From NCBI GenBank assembly GCA_937916005.1, contig CALGIA010000013.1, positions 1 through 9,372 on the forward strand: a DNA stretch of 9,372 bases. The letters run 5' to 3'. Below, piece after piece: positions 1 through 7,097 of this stretch. The translations under genes and the position numbers were made by a program. This stretch comes from an uncultured Rhodospirillaceae bacterium (GTDB lineage Bacteria; Pseudomonadota; Alphaproteobacteria; MPNO01). The notes beneath the pieces were generated by a model that saw only the letters and a list, made by a program, of their open reading frames with translations, made no database searches and was not told the DNA's origin. Every line of letters begins with the position of its first letter. Positions within the stretch are counted from its first letter, which is position 1.

Positions 1-334
1 TACCCGGCGCCCGGCCCAGACCAAGGTCGATGCGGCCGGGGAACAGCGTCGCCAGTGTACCGAACTGCTCGGCGATCACCATCGGTGAGTGGTTCGGTAG
101 CATGATGCCGCCGGCTCCGACGCGGATCGTCCTGGTGCCGCCCGCGACGTGACAGATGCACACGGCTGTCGCGGCGCTGGCGATGCCGGCGAGGTTGTGA
201 TGTTCGGCCAGCCAAAAGCGTTCGAACCCGGCGGCCTCGGCGTGCTGTGCCAAGTCGAGCGCGTTGGCCAGCGCGTCGGAAGGGGTGAAGCCTTCGCCGA
301 TATAGGCGAGGTCGAGAACGGAGAGTTGCACCAT
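1..334 (-). CDS. LLM-class flavin-dependent oxidoreductase (luciferase-like, MsnO8/group 1 type), N-terminal part only
   Basis: Reading down from an ATG at 334, the first 111 residues are open and run off the left edge, so the C-terminal two thirds are missing. The protein begins MVQLSVLDLAYIGEGFTPSD and contains the motifs WLAEHHN (about residues 41-47), GIASAA, RVGAGGIMLPNHSP (71-84), AEQFGTL and FPGRIDLGLGRAPG. These are hallmarks of the bacterial-luciferase-like TIM-barrel family, in the subgroup named luciferase family oxidoreductase group 1. Members use reduced flavin, and the substrate is normally unknown. I see no good Shine-Dalgarno sequence before the ATG (upstream bases GTTAAAGTAGCGCC). 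The family is certain; the substrate cannot be inferred. The gene is divergent from the ybaN-like gene. Confidence 0.93.
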   Translation of the reverse strand, partial: MVQLSVLDLAYIGEGFTPSDALANALDLAQHAEAAGFERFWLAEHHNLAGIASAATAVCICHVAGGTRTIRVGAGGIMLPNHSPMVIAEQFGTLATLFPGRIDLGLGRAPG

Positions 335-515
335 GGCGCTACTTTAACGCATGCGCCCCGTAATGCCAGCCGCCATCGACATCGCCCCGGTGACCCCGCA
401 CTCCGAACGCCCCTACTTCACCCCTGATTCCGGACATCCAGCCCCGATGGACTCGTCCGTCAGCCGCCCATACAATCTCGCTCGACGGTTCCCTTGGAAA
501 ATCAGCTTCTATCAA
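335..515. other. Divergent intergenic region between the LLM oxidoreductase and the ybaN-like gene
   Basis: This stretch separates two divergent genes. In the frame of the ybaN-like gene it stays open back to an ATG at 351, but the encoded residues (Pro/Arg-rich, no family similarity) look like chance extension rather than protein. It contains the candidate promoter at 448-476. I saw no RNA gene or repeat in it. Confidence 0.6.
448..476 (+). promoter_or_regulatory. Candidate sigma-70-type promoter for the ybaN-like gene
   Basis: TGGACT (448-453) and TACAAT (471-476) are separated by 17 bp. The -10 box matches TATAAT at 5 of 6 positions and the -35 box matches TTGACA at 4 of 6. Transcription would start near 483, leaving a leader of about 33 nt before the ATG at 516. 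If real, this rules out the upstream starts at 351 and 447. Found by eye only. Confidence 0.4.
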
Positions 516-929
516 ATGTCATCGCCATTTTGGATTTCAAGATACAAACGCTGGGCCTATTTAGGAATCGGTTGGTTCTTTTTCGGCCTCGGTTTAGTCG
601 GCGCGTTTTTACCCATCCTGCCGACGACCCCCCTCATGATCATCGCTTTGTGGGCATTTTCGAAGAGTTCCGACAGGTTCCAGCATTGGCTTTATAACCA
701 TTCCGTATTCGGACCACCGATACAACGCTGGCACAAATTTCGAGTGATATCCGCCGCGGCCAAGATTGCGGCCATTGGATCAATGGCCGCAAGCATCTCT
801 TACCTTGTCATCTTTACAACCATCCCATTACCGGTCCTGTTGATCACGGGCGGGGTAATGTTGGCGGGCGCCTGGTATATTCTTTCAAAGCCCAGCGAAG
901 CGCCCACAGAGACGCCGAACCGATCCTGA
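516..929 (+). CDS. YbaN-like DUF454 family inner-membrane protein
   Basis: From the ATG at 516 this encodes 137 residues, close to the 125 of E. coli YbaN. The motif GLVGAFLPILPTTPLMIIALWAF (about residues 24-46, with the LPTTP core), then SKSSDRFQHWLYNHSVFG, matches the DUF454 pattern of a hydrophobic hairpin followed by a conserved F..W....FG segment. Membrane segments are visible near residues 14-46 and as a second pair near 83-124; the protein should sit in the inner membrane. Function is unknown. The frame stays open to ATGs at 447 and 351 (192 residues), but those extra residues do not resemble the family, and a promoter-like pair lies at 448-476. The Shine-Dalgarno is weak (TTGGAAAA, about 14 nt upstream). 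Codon use is less GC-rich than in the metabolic genes to the right. Family confident, start moderately so. Confidence 0.85.
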   Translation: MSSPFWISRYKRWAYLGIGWFFFGLGLVGAFLPILPTTPLMIIALWAFSKSSDRFQHWLYNHSVFGPPIQRWHKFRVISAAAKIAAIGSMAASISYLVIFTTIPLPVLLITGGVMLAGAWYILSKPSEAPTETPNRS

Positions 930-1265
930 GTTTCCAACCATCGACTAAGTCGATTCAAGGTGATTTGAATGTTTGAGTTTGGCGCCTTCCGGATATCAGC
1001 ACCCGCGCAGATCACTTCAACTTTACCCCCGAAATCGAAGATCCGGGGCAACGATTGCTGAATAAATTTTGGAAACTACTGCTTTTTCCCAGGAGCGGAC
1101 ATCGCAGGCATCGCCGCTGATAGCCGGTTTTTGGTTTTGCCCCGATTATCGCCTATACAAACCTAAAGGAGGACGACCCCGGCGGCAGACATCTGGAAAA
1201 GGATAAGTGGCGACCTTCAGGGTCGGAACGCATCAGATACCGAAGTACCGCCGCCGCAATCACCC
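930..1265. other. Convergent intergenic region without a convincing gene
   Basis: About 335 bp between the converging ybaN-like and cysK genes. The reading frames I translated here are short or broken by stops and match nothing I recognise. It holds a 6-bp hairpin (ATCGAC-TAA-GTCGAT, 940-954), a 5-bp hairpin (CGACC-TTCAG-GGTCG, 1211-1225) and an isolated Shine-Dalgarno-like AAAGGAGG (1165-1172). Neither hairpin is followed by a T-run in the relevant direction, so no intrinsic terminator can be called. It is less GC-rich than the block to its right. Confidence 0.6.
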
Positions 1266-2291
1266 CTACAGCCAGTCCGGGGTCGGCAGGCCCTTATCTT
1301 TCAGGAATGCCGGGTTGAACAGCCTGGTCATGTAGCGCTGGCCGCCGTCGGCCAGAATGGTGACGATGGTGTGGCCGGGGCCCAGCTCGCGGGCCAGACG
1401 GATGGCGCCGGCCACGTTGACGCCGGACGAGCCGCCGAGGCACAGGCCCTCATGCTTCAGGAGATCGAAGATCACGGGCAGCATTTCCGCGTCCGAAATG
1501 CGGAACGGGGCATCAACCTGGGCCATGGCCACGTTATCGGTGACCCGGCCCTGGCCGATGCCTTCCGTGATGGATGAGCCTTCCGACTTCAATTCGCCGT
1601 TTTTGAAATAGTCATACATGGCGGCCCCGTCCGGATCGGCCAGCCCGATGGCGATATCTGGATTTTGTTCTTTCAGGTATTTTCCGGTGCCGGCCAGGGT
1701 GCCGCCGGTGCCGACGGCGCAGATGAAGCCATCCACCCTGCCGCCGGTCTGACGCCAGATTTCCGGTCCGGTGGTTTCATAATGGGCGCGCCAATTGGCC
1801 GGGTTGTCCCATTGATTGGCCCAGATGGCGCCGTTCGGGCTTTTTTCGGCCCAGTCGGCGGCGACCCGTTCCGACATGCGGACATAATTGTCCGGGTCGC
1901 GATAGGGTTTGGCCGGGACCGGCATGAGCTTCGCGCCGCACAGGCGCAGCATGTCCATTTTTTCCCGGCTCTGGGTTTCGGGGATCACGATCACGGTCCG
2001 GTAGCCGCGCGCATTGCCGACCAGCGCCAGGCCGATGCCCGTATTGCCCGCGGTGCCTTCGACCACCACCCCGCCGGGTTTGAGAACGCCGCGCGCCTCC
2101 GCATCCAGGATCATGGACAATGCGGCGCGGTCTTTTACCGATCCGCCAGGATTTAGGAATTCCGCCTTGCCGAGAATTTCGCAACCGGTCGCCTCGGATG
2201 CCTTGGTCAGGCGGATCAGCGGCGTGTCGCCGACCGCGCCGATGAAACCGTCGCTTATGTCTGTTGATGCTTGTCCCGCCATGTCAGCCAT
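1266..2291 (-). CDS. cysK: Cysteine synthase A (O-acetylserine sulfhydrylase)
   Basis: A 341-residue PLP enzyme of fold type II that converts O-acetylserine and sulfide to cysteine in the cytoplasm. Visible motifs are GDTPLIRL (21-28), NPGGSVKDRAA with the PLP Schiff-base lysine at K53, the substrate loop TAGNTG (80-85; TSGNTG in E. coli CysK), the phosphate-binding loop GTGGT (194-198) and GGSSGVN (286-292), whose serine meets the PLP ring nitrogen. The start at 2291 lies 4 nt after the cysE stop; an ATG at 2282 is the alternative. The frame is open upstream to 2471, but that part is only the cysE gene read in another frame. The adjacent cysE, whose product makes its substrate, argues for cysteine synthase rather than the related cystathionine beta-synthase. 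Confidence 0.93.
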   Translation of the reverse strand: MADMAGQASTDISDGFIGAVGDTPLIRLTKASEATGCEILGKAEFLNPGGSVKDRAALSMILDAEARGVLKPGGVVVEGTAGNTGIGLALVGNARGYRTVIVIPETQSREKMDMLRLCGAKLMPVPAKPYRDPDNYVRMSERVAADWAEKSPNGAIWANQWDNPANWRAHYETTGPEIWRQTGGRVDGFICAVGTGGTLAGTGKYLKEQNPDIAIGLADPDGAAMYDYFKNGELKSEGSSITEGIGQGRVTDNVAMAQVDAPFRISDAEMLPVIFDLLKHEGLCLGGSSGVNVAGAIRLARELGPGHTIVTILADGGQRYMTRLFNPAFLKDKGLPTPDWL

Positions 2292-2295
2292 CGGG

Positions 2296-3021
2296 TCAGC
2301 TCGGCTTGTCGCCGGCCGGGTCGGGGCGGGCTTCCGGCGCCGGACAGGATGGACCATCGGTTTCGCCGGCCTCGAGCGCTTCCAGCCGCTTGCGCATTTT
2401 TTCCAGCTCGCCCAACACCCCGTCGAGCGCCTTGCCCGTGGGGTCGGGCACATCGCCGTCCGCCGTACCATAGGCGCGGAACCCGGTTTCCCCGGTGCGG
2501 TCGCGCGCCATCACCTGTTTGGCCGGAATGCCCACCATGGTGACGCCCGGGGGCACATCGCGGATCACCACCGCGTTGGCGCCGATGCGGGCGCCTTCGC
2601 CGATGACGATGGGGCCCAGAACCTGCGCGCCCGAGCCGACAATGACGCCTTTTTCCAATGTGGGATGACGCTTGTCCTGTTCCAGGGACACGCCGCCCAG
2701 TGTCACGCCGTGATAAAGCGTCACATCGTCGCCCACCTCGGCGGTTTCACCGATCACGCATCCCATGCCATGGTCGATGAACACGCGCCGCCCGATGGTC
2801 GCGCCGGGATGGATTTCAATGCCGGTCAACATGCGGCCAATATGGGAAATAAGGCGGCCGATAAAATAAAAGCCGCGCCGCCACGCGCCATGGGCGAGCC
2901 GGTGGAACAGCAATGCATGAAACCCTGGATAGCAGAACACAACCTCCATGCGGGACCGGGCCGCCGGGTCCCGTTCACGCATCGCGTCGATGTCTTCCCG
3001 CAGGCGATCCAAGAAAGCCAT
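2296..3021 (-). CDS. cysE: Serine O-acetyltransferase
   Basis: Acetylates serine with acetyl-CoA, the committed step of cysteine synthesis. The ATG at 3021 follows a good Shine-Dalgarno (AGGAG, about 8 nt upstream) and gives 241 residues; longer in-frame starts up to 3087 are disfavoured. The N-terminus MAFLDRLREDIDAMRERDPA is typical of the shorter EpsC/CysE type. A left-handed beta-helix (hexapeptide repeats, about 68-165) carries DHGMGCVIGETA (D83, H84), YHGVTLGG (H104) and KRHPTL (H119), with the acetyl-CoA-side segment VGIPAKQV near 163-170. Residues about 199-219 form a charged helix, followed by a Pro-rich tail ending GDKPS. The terminal isoleucine that docks E. coli CysE into CysK is absent. 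The gene is followed by cysK after 4 nt. Confidence 0.94.
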   Translation of the reverse strand: MAFLDRLREDIDAMRERDPAARSRMEVVFCYPGFHALLFHRLAHGAWRRGFYFIGRLISHIGRMLTGIEIHPGATIGRRVFIDHGMGCVIGETAEVGDDVTLYHGVTLGGVSLEQDKRHPTLEKGVIVGSGAQVLGPIVIGEGARIGANAVVIRDVPPGVTMVGIPAKQVMARDRTGETGFRAYGTADGDVPDPTGKALDGVLGELEKMRKRLEALEAGETDGPSCPAPEARPDPAGDKPS

Positions 3022-3058
3022 GCAGCAACTCCTGTTCTTTAAAGGCAACGTTAACATC

Positions 3059-3087
3059 AAATTGGCGTTGGGGGAGCGATGGGTCAA
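3059..3087 (-). promoter_or_regulatory. Possible promoter of cysE-cysK
   Basis: On the minus strand, TTGACC (3087-3082) is followed after 17 bp by CAATTT (3064-3059). The -35 box is good and the -10 box poor, so this is only a candidate. It lies in the 107-nt gap after the TIGR02302-family gene, the only sizeable gap in the minus-strand block. No terminator-like hairpin with a T-run was seen in the gap, so read-through from upstream is also possible. Confidence 0.25.
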
Positions 3088-3128
3088 GGGGGCGCGGGAC
3101 CGATCAACCGAATTTGACTGCCCGCCAC

Positions 3129-5687
3129 CTAGAAGCGGCGCAGCAGCCGATCGATATAATCCAGCTCGATACGGGGCCGGAAGCCCTGTCCGGCGCGTTT
3201 TCTGAGCTCATCCAGAATTCTCTGCGCCCGTTCCACACTGCCCTGGTCGGGAATTTTCAGATCGCGGGAATCGATGCCACCGGGGGTCGGCATGTAGCGT
3301 CCCAGGGGGTCGCGGCGCTGTTGCAGCGGGTTGAAGCGCGGCTGCATGCCGAGCCCCGAGCCGCGCGCGGAGCGGCTTCGCATCTGTTGCATCATGCCGC
3401 GCCCGGCCCGTTGCAGCGCATCGAGCGCATCGCCCTGCGGACCGGTGGCCTGGCCCGGCGCGTCCCTGTCGAGCGCTCCCGCGGCGTCATCCATGAACTT
3501 GCCGGCCTCGCCAAAGGCCTTGCCGGGTCCCTTGCCGTCCTTGCCGCCCCCGTCCTTCATGCCCATTTTGCCGAGCTGTTTGCGCAGCTGGTTGAGCAAT
3601 TCGCGCAAGGCCCGCTGGGAAGCGGCATCGCCCTTCATGTCGCCGGGCCGGATGGCCCCGTCCGGTTGCCGGGATTGACGGAAGCTCCGGTTCAGAAGTT
3701 CGCCCTGGCGGCGGATCAGTTCCTGGAATTTGCGCATCATCTGTTTGCCGGCGCGTGACTGGGCGCTATTGGCCGACTGGCGGCCGGCGCGGAGATTTTC
3801 CAGCAGATTGCGAAGCTGGGCCAGCATTTCGCGCGCGGCATCGGTATTGCCGGACCGCAGCAAATCGCGTATCTGTTTCAACATGCGCTGGATGTCGGTG
3901 GTCCTGAGCAGCTGGGTATTGGGATCCGTCCGGGACATTTCCTGCTCGTTGGGATCGCCCGCCCGACGCGCGATTTCACTGAGAAACCGGTTCAGCGCCG
4001 TCTCCAACTGACGCATGAGACGTTCCAGCTCCGCATTCGGCGCATTTTTCGACAGGGCGCGCATCAATTCCTGCTGGGCCCGGCGCAAATCGCGCTCCGC
4101 CACCGAAAGCCTTCCGTCCTCGATCCCAAGCGCTGTATCCCACAGCAGATCCCGGACCGGCGGGATCGCCGTGTCTCCCGGCTCATGCACCAGCCGGGAC
4201 GCCGCCGACGCCAGGGCCAGATAGGTGACGGTCCGGTGGTCGAAAAGATCCGGCCGGCTGGCGATGATGGCCAGCCGTTCAATGATCGACCGGCGGCGTT
4301 CCGGTTCCGTGGTCAGCCGCTTGCGCTGTTCGATGACGGCGCGCGCCACCGGATGATTGAAAACCCGTTCCGGCAGCACCAGCTTGACCGGGTCGCCATG
4401 GGCGATATGCCCCGCCGCATCCCCCACGCGCAGTTGAATCTGCACCGGCAAACCGGCCCAGGGATGGGGCGTCAGATCATGAAAATCAAACTCATCCGCC
4501 TTGCGCACATTGGACTCGGGGGGTCCGGGCAGGTTGAGCGGTAATTCGAATGCTTCCTTGCCGATCACCGCGCCGCCTTCATAGGTACGGCGCATTTCGG
4601 CGACCGCGTTCCGCAGCCCGTAATCATCCTCGGCGCGGAAGGCGATGCGCAGCGCACCCCGTGCGCCCGGCGCGGGCGGCGCCGAAAATTCGATATGAGG
4701 CGGCGTGTCGGCCACCAGCTCCAAATTCCATTCCGCCAGGGTTTCGCCATTCTGGATGACGGCAAGCCGCCCGCTTTGTTCCAGCCCCGCTTCTATCTTG
4801 AAATTTTCGCCATCGACAGCCTCAAACGCCACGCGGCGGTCGCCGAGAACCAGCTCGGCTCCCCCTCGCCCACCGAAGACCAGGGCAGTCAAATTGCTTC
4901 CGGCCGGGGCCTTGACCGTCACCACGGGTTTTGGACCCGTCGCATCCGGACTGGCGGGCTGGGCCTGGGCCGGGAACAGCGGCGCAAGACCCGTATAGGC
5001 CGGCGGGGTCATCCAGATTTCCAGCTTGCCGGGCCCCGCAATGGCAAAGCCGCTGAAGTCCGGGTTGAGCGCACGCAGCAGCCGCTGCCCCGTGTCGGAC
5101 CCGCCGACCACCCCGCCAATGGCCAGGATCACGAACAGCAACGCCCGCAGCGCCCACGGGTCGCCCCGCCCGGCGCCCGGCATGGGAAGCCCGACCCGGA
5201 GACGCCGCGCCGCCTGGGCCATGCGGCTCTGATGCAGCCGCCAGAGCGCGACCGAGTCGGCGTCATCGCCCCCGGCGCAGATATGGTCCGATAATGCCTG
5301 AAGGGGCCGATGGGCCAGGCCGCTGTCCCGTTCGATGCGGCGGCGCGCCGCCGCAATGCCCGCGGCGCCCGTGAGGCCCGCACGACCCGCAATGGAAACA
5401 TGCCGAAGGCCGCGCCACATCAGCCAGACCAGACCGCCCGCCGTCAGGGCCAGCACCAGCCCATGCAGCCAACGCGGCAGCAGCGGCAGAATATCAAACA
5501 GCGCCAGGGCGAGAAAAACGCCGGCCAGGGTCAACGCCGGCAACAGGGCCGGCCAGAGCTGTTCCCAGAACAGCGCAAGCCGCGCGCCAAACAGCCGCGC
5601 GCCCAAATTCAGAGGCGGTGAAGGTGGCGTCGGCGTCGATTTCGACGTCTCGGCGACGCCCTTATCCGGGGTCTCGATGGTCATCAC
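3129..5687 (-). CDS. TIGR02302 / DUF4175-type membrane protein of unknown function
   Basis: An 852-residue protein. A short Pro/Thr-rich cytoplasmic N-terminus precedes hydrophobic segments at about 45-66, 74-91 and 178-196. From about 216 to 500 it is beta-rich and extra-cytoplasmic in character, starting near PGKLEIWMTPPAYTGLAP. Residues about 500-700 are helical and rich in Arg, Gln and Leu, probably coiled coil. A Gly/Lys-rich linker follows (about 709-723). The C-terminus holds RDPLGR (792-797), the helix SVERAQRILDELRKR and the ending ELDYIDRLLRRF. This layout matches the TIGR02302 family of Alphaproteobacteria, which to my knowledge has no assigned activity. Translation may start at GTG 5687 or ATG 5684, both inside the end of lysA, which suggests translational coupling. 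An envelope role is inference from topology and the neighbouring lptM. Confidence 0.85.
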   Translation of the reverse strand: MMTIETPDKGVAETSKSTPTPPSPPLNLGARLFGARLALFWEQLWPALLPALTLAGVFLALALFDILPLLPRWLHGLVLALTAGGLVWLMWRGLRHVSIAGRAGLTGAAGIAAARRRIERDSGLAHRPLQALSDHICAGGDDADSVALWRLHQSRMAQAARRLRVGLPMPGAGRGDPWALRALLFVILAIGGVVGGSDTGQRLLRALNPDFSGFAIAGPGKLEIWMTPPAYTGLAPLFPAQAQPASPDATGPKPVVTVKAPAGSNLTALVFGGRGGAELVLGDRRVAFEAVDGENFKIEAGLEQSGRLAVIQNGETLAEWNLELVADTPPHIEFSAPPAPGARGALRIAFRAEDDYGLRNAVAEMRRTYEGGAVIGKEAFELPLNLPGPPESNVRKADEFDFHDLTPHPWAGLPVQIQLRVGDAAGHIAHGDPVKLVLPERVFNHPVARAVIEQRKRLTTEPERRRSIIERLAIIASRPDLFDHRTVTYLALASAASRLVHEPGDTAIPPVRDLLWDTALGIEDGRLSVAERDLRRAQQELMRALSKNAPNAELERLMRQLETALNRFLSEIARRAGDPNEQEMSRTDPNTQLLRTTDIQRMLKQIRDLLRSGNTDAAREMLAQLRNLLENLRAGRQSANSAQSRAGKQMMRKFQELIRRQGELLNRSFRQSRQPDGAIRPGDMKGDAASQRALRELLNQLRKQLGKMGMKDGGGKDGKGPGKAFGEAGKFMDDAAGALDRDAPGQATGPQGDALDALQRAGRGMMQQMRSRSARGSGLGMQPRFNPLQQRRDPLGRYMPTPGGIDSRDLKIPDQGSVERAQRILDELRKRAGQGFRPRIELDYIDRLLRRF

Positions 5688-6957
5688 GCGGGGTCTCTTT
5701 CAACCAATCCGGCATCCGGTCCCGGGCTAACAGTATATCATAACTTTGCCGCGCGCGGATTACATCATATTGATCGCCATTGACCAGAATTTCCGGCGCC
5801 GGCGGCCTTGTATTATAGGACGACGCCATGACGGCGCCATAGGCCCCGGCCGACCGCAGGACCAGCAGATCGCCGTCTTCCAGCGCCGGCAAATCCCGGC
5901 TTCCGGCCAGCACATCGCCGGTTTCACAGATGGGTCCGACCACGTCGGCGCGGGACAAAGCGGCCCCGGGCGCGGGCTCAATCACCGGTTCTACGCCGTG
6001 ATGGGCGTCATAGAGCGACGGGCGCAACAGATCGTTCATCGCCGCATCGACGATCACAAAGCGCTTCGACGCGCCGTGCTTGACGAAAATCACCCGCGTT
6101 ACCAGCACACCCGCATTGCCGGCGATCAGGCGTCCCGGCTCGAACACCAGTTCGCAGTCCAGATCCGCCATTTCATCGCGCACCATGGCGGCGTAGTCGG
6201 TTGGGTGGGGTGGTTCCTCGCTGTCATAGACAATGCCCAGCCCGCCGCCCAGATCAAGTCGGCGCACGCCCAGTCCCGCACTGCGCAATTCGCGCACCAG
6301 CCCGGCGACGCGCTGGAACGCGGCGCGGAACGGGCCGAGGCTGATGAGCTGGGATCCGATATGGACCGCCAGCCCGGCCATGTCGATGCCCGGCAATGTC
6401 TCACCCCTTGCATAGAGTGCGGCGCTGTCTTCATAGGCGATGCCGAACTTGTCCTCGCTGCGCCCGGTGGCGATCTTGTGATGGGTTTGCGCGTCCACAT
6501 CCGGATTGACCCGCAGCGCGACGATTGCCGTCTTGCCCATGCCGGACGCGACGTGCGACAGGGCGTCAAGCTCGGGCGCGGATTCCACATTGAACTGACC
6601 GATCCCCGCGGTCAGCGCGAATTCCATTTCTGTACGGGTTTTCCCGACGCCGGAAAACACCGCCTTATGGGCGGGAATGCCCGCCGCAAGGGCCTGGCGC
6701 AATTCCCCTTCCGAAACCACATCGGCCCCCGCGCCGAGCCGCGCGAGGGTCCGGATCACGGCCAGGTTGGAATTGGCCTTCAGGGCAAAACAGACCAGCC
6801 CGTTCAAATCCGCCAGCGCATCGGCGAAGGCGAGATAGTTTTCCGTCAACGCCGCCGTAGAATAGCAATAGAACGGCGTGCCGACTTCCCCGGCAATCCG
6901 GGCAAGCGGGATATCCTCGGCGAAAAGCGCGCCGTCGCGATAGGTAAAATGGCTCAT
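5662..6957 (-). CDS. lysA: Diaminopimelate decarboxylase
   Basis: Decarboxylates meso-diaminopimelate to lysine, the last step of that pathway; the protein is cytoplasmic. From the ATG at 6957 it has 431 residues, the usual size, and begins MSHFTYRDGALFAEDIPLAR. Motifs include FALKANSN with the PLP lysine at K60, VVSEGEL (80-86), HIGSQ (199-203), the PLP-phosphate loop GGGLG (237-241), EPGR (273-276), the substrate/catalytic segment CETGD (345-349, catalytic Cys345) and YNTRP (381-385). The frame is open upstream to 7311, but that stretch is only lptM and argH read in another frame. The ATG shares ATGA with the lptM stop, and a GGGAA lies about 9 nt upstream. The 3' end overlaps the start of the TIGR02302-family gene by 23-26 nt. 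Confidence 0.96.
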   Translation of the reverse strand: MSHFTYRDGALFAEDIPLARIAGEVGTPFYCYSTAALTENYLAFADALADLNGLVCFALKANSNLAVIRTLARLGAGADVVSEGELRQALAAGIPAHKAVFSGVGKTRTEMEFALTAGIGQFNVESAPELDALSHVASGMGKTAIVALRVNPDVDAQTHHKIATGRSEDKFGIAYEDSAALYARGETLPGIDMAGLAVHIGSQLISLGPFRAAFQRVAGLVRELRSAGLGVRRLDLGGGLGIVYDSEEPPHPTDYAAMVRDEMADLDCELVFEPGRLIAGNAGVLVTRVIFVKHGASKRFVIVDAAMNDLLRPSLYDAHHGVEPVIEPAPGAALSRADVVGPICETGDVLAGSRDLPALEDGDLLVLRSAGAYGAVMASSYNTRPPAPEILVNGDQYDVIRARQSYDILLARDRMPDWLKETPRDDHRDPG

Positions 6958-7097
6958 CGCGGCATTTCCCGAGGGAACTGGATTTTTTCGCCCTTCGGTT
7001 CTTCCAGATCGCCTTTTTTGCCGCACGCAGCCAGCGGCGCGGCCACGGCAAACGCCAGCAGGAACGCCAGGGCGATCCGCATGAATTTGACACTCAT
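6954..7097 (-). CDS. lptM: LptM (YifL-like) small lipoprotein
   Basis: A 47-residue lipoprotein precursor. It has a basic N-terminus (MSVKFMRIAL), a hydrophobic signal segment (about 8-21) and a lipobox LAAC (22-25), with Cys25 as the predicted lipidated residue. CGKKGDLEEPK follows, the hallmark CG(Q/K)KG(D/P)L pattern of the LptM/YifL family. In E. coli LptM binds the LPS translocon protein LptD with the BAM complex and promotes correct LptD disulfide formation in the outer membrane. The start shares ATGA with the argH stop and the stop shares ATGA with the lysA start, so three genes are chained by 4-nt overlaps. The argH-lptM-lysA order is common in Proteobacteria. Identification rests on the short lipobox motif plus this context. 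Confidence 0.9.
   Translation of the reverse strand: MSVKFMRIALAFLLAFAVAAPLAACGKKGDLEEPKGEKIQFPREMPR

Noticed and set aside
351..515. N-terminal extension of the ybaN-like reading frame (starts at 351 or 447)
   Set aside because: The extra 55 residues do not resemble the DUF454 family, would make the protein far longer than usual, and lie over or upstream of a promoter-like sequence at 448-476.
940..954. Hairpin ATCGAC-TAA-GTCGAT just after the ybaN-like stop, as a terminator
   Set aside because: The stem is only 6 bp and no T-run follows; not enough to call an intrinsic terminator.
800..1051. 83-codon minus-strand frame overlapping the ybaN-like 3' end
   Set aside because: It is largely antisense to the ybaN-like gene, has no recognisable motif and no supporting start signal.
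969..1061. 30-codon frame starting ATGTTTGAG after an AAGG
   Set aside because: A possible ribosome-binding site is present, but the peptide has no motif and nothing else supports expression; chance is likely.
1211..1225. Hairpin CGACC-TTCAG-GGTCG as a cysK terminator
   Set aside because: Five base pairs and no T-run immediately downstream on the minus strand.
2292..2471. 60-codon upstream extension of cysK
   Set aside because: It lies within the cysE gene in another frame, is Arg/Pro-rich and unlike any cysteine synthase N-terminus.
2014..3042. 342-codon plus-strand open frame opposite cysE and the cysK start
   Set aside because: It is antisense to two confidently identified genes and its composition is typical of a shadow frame.
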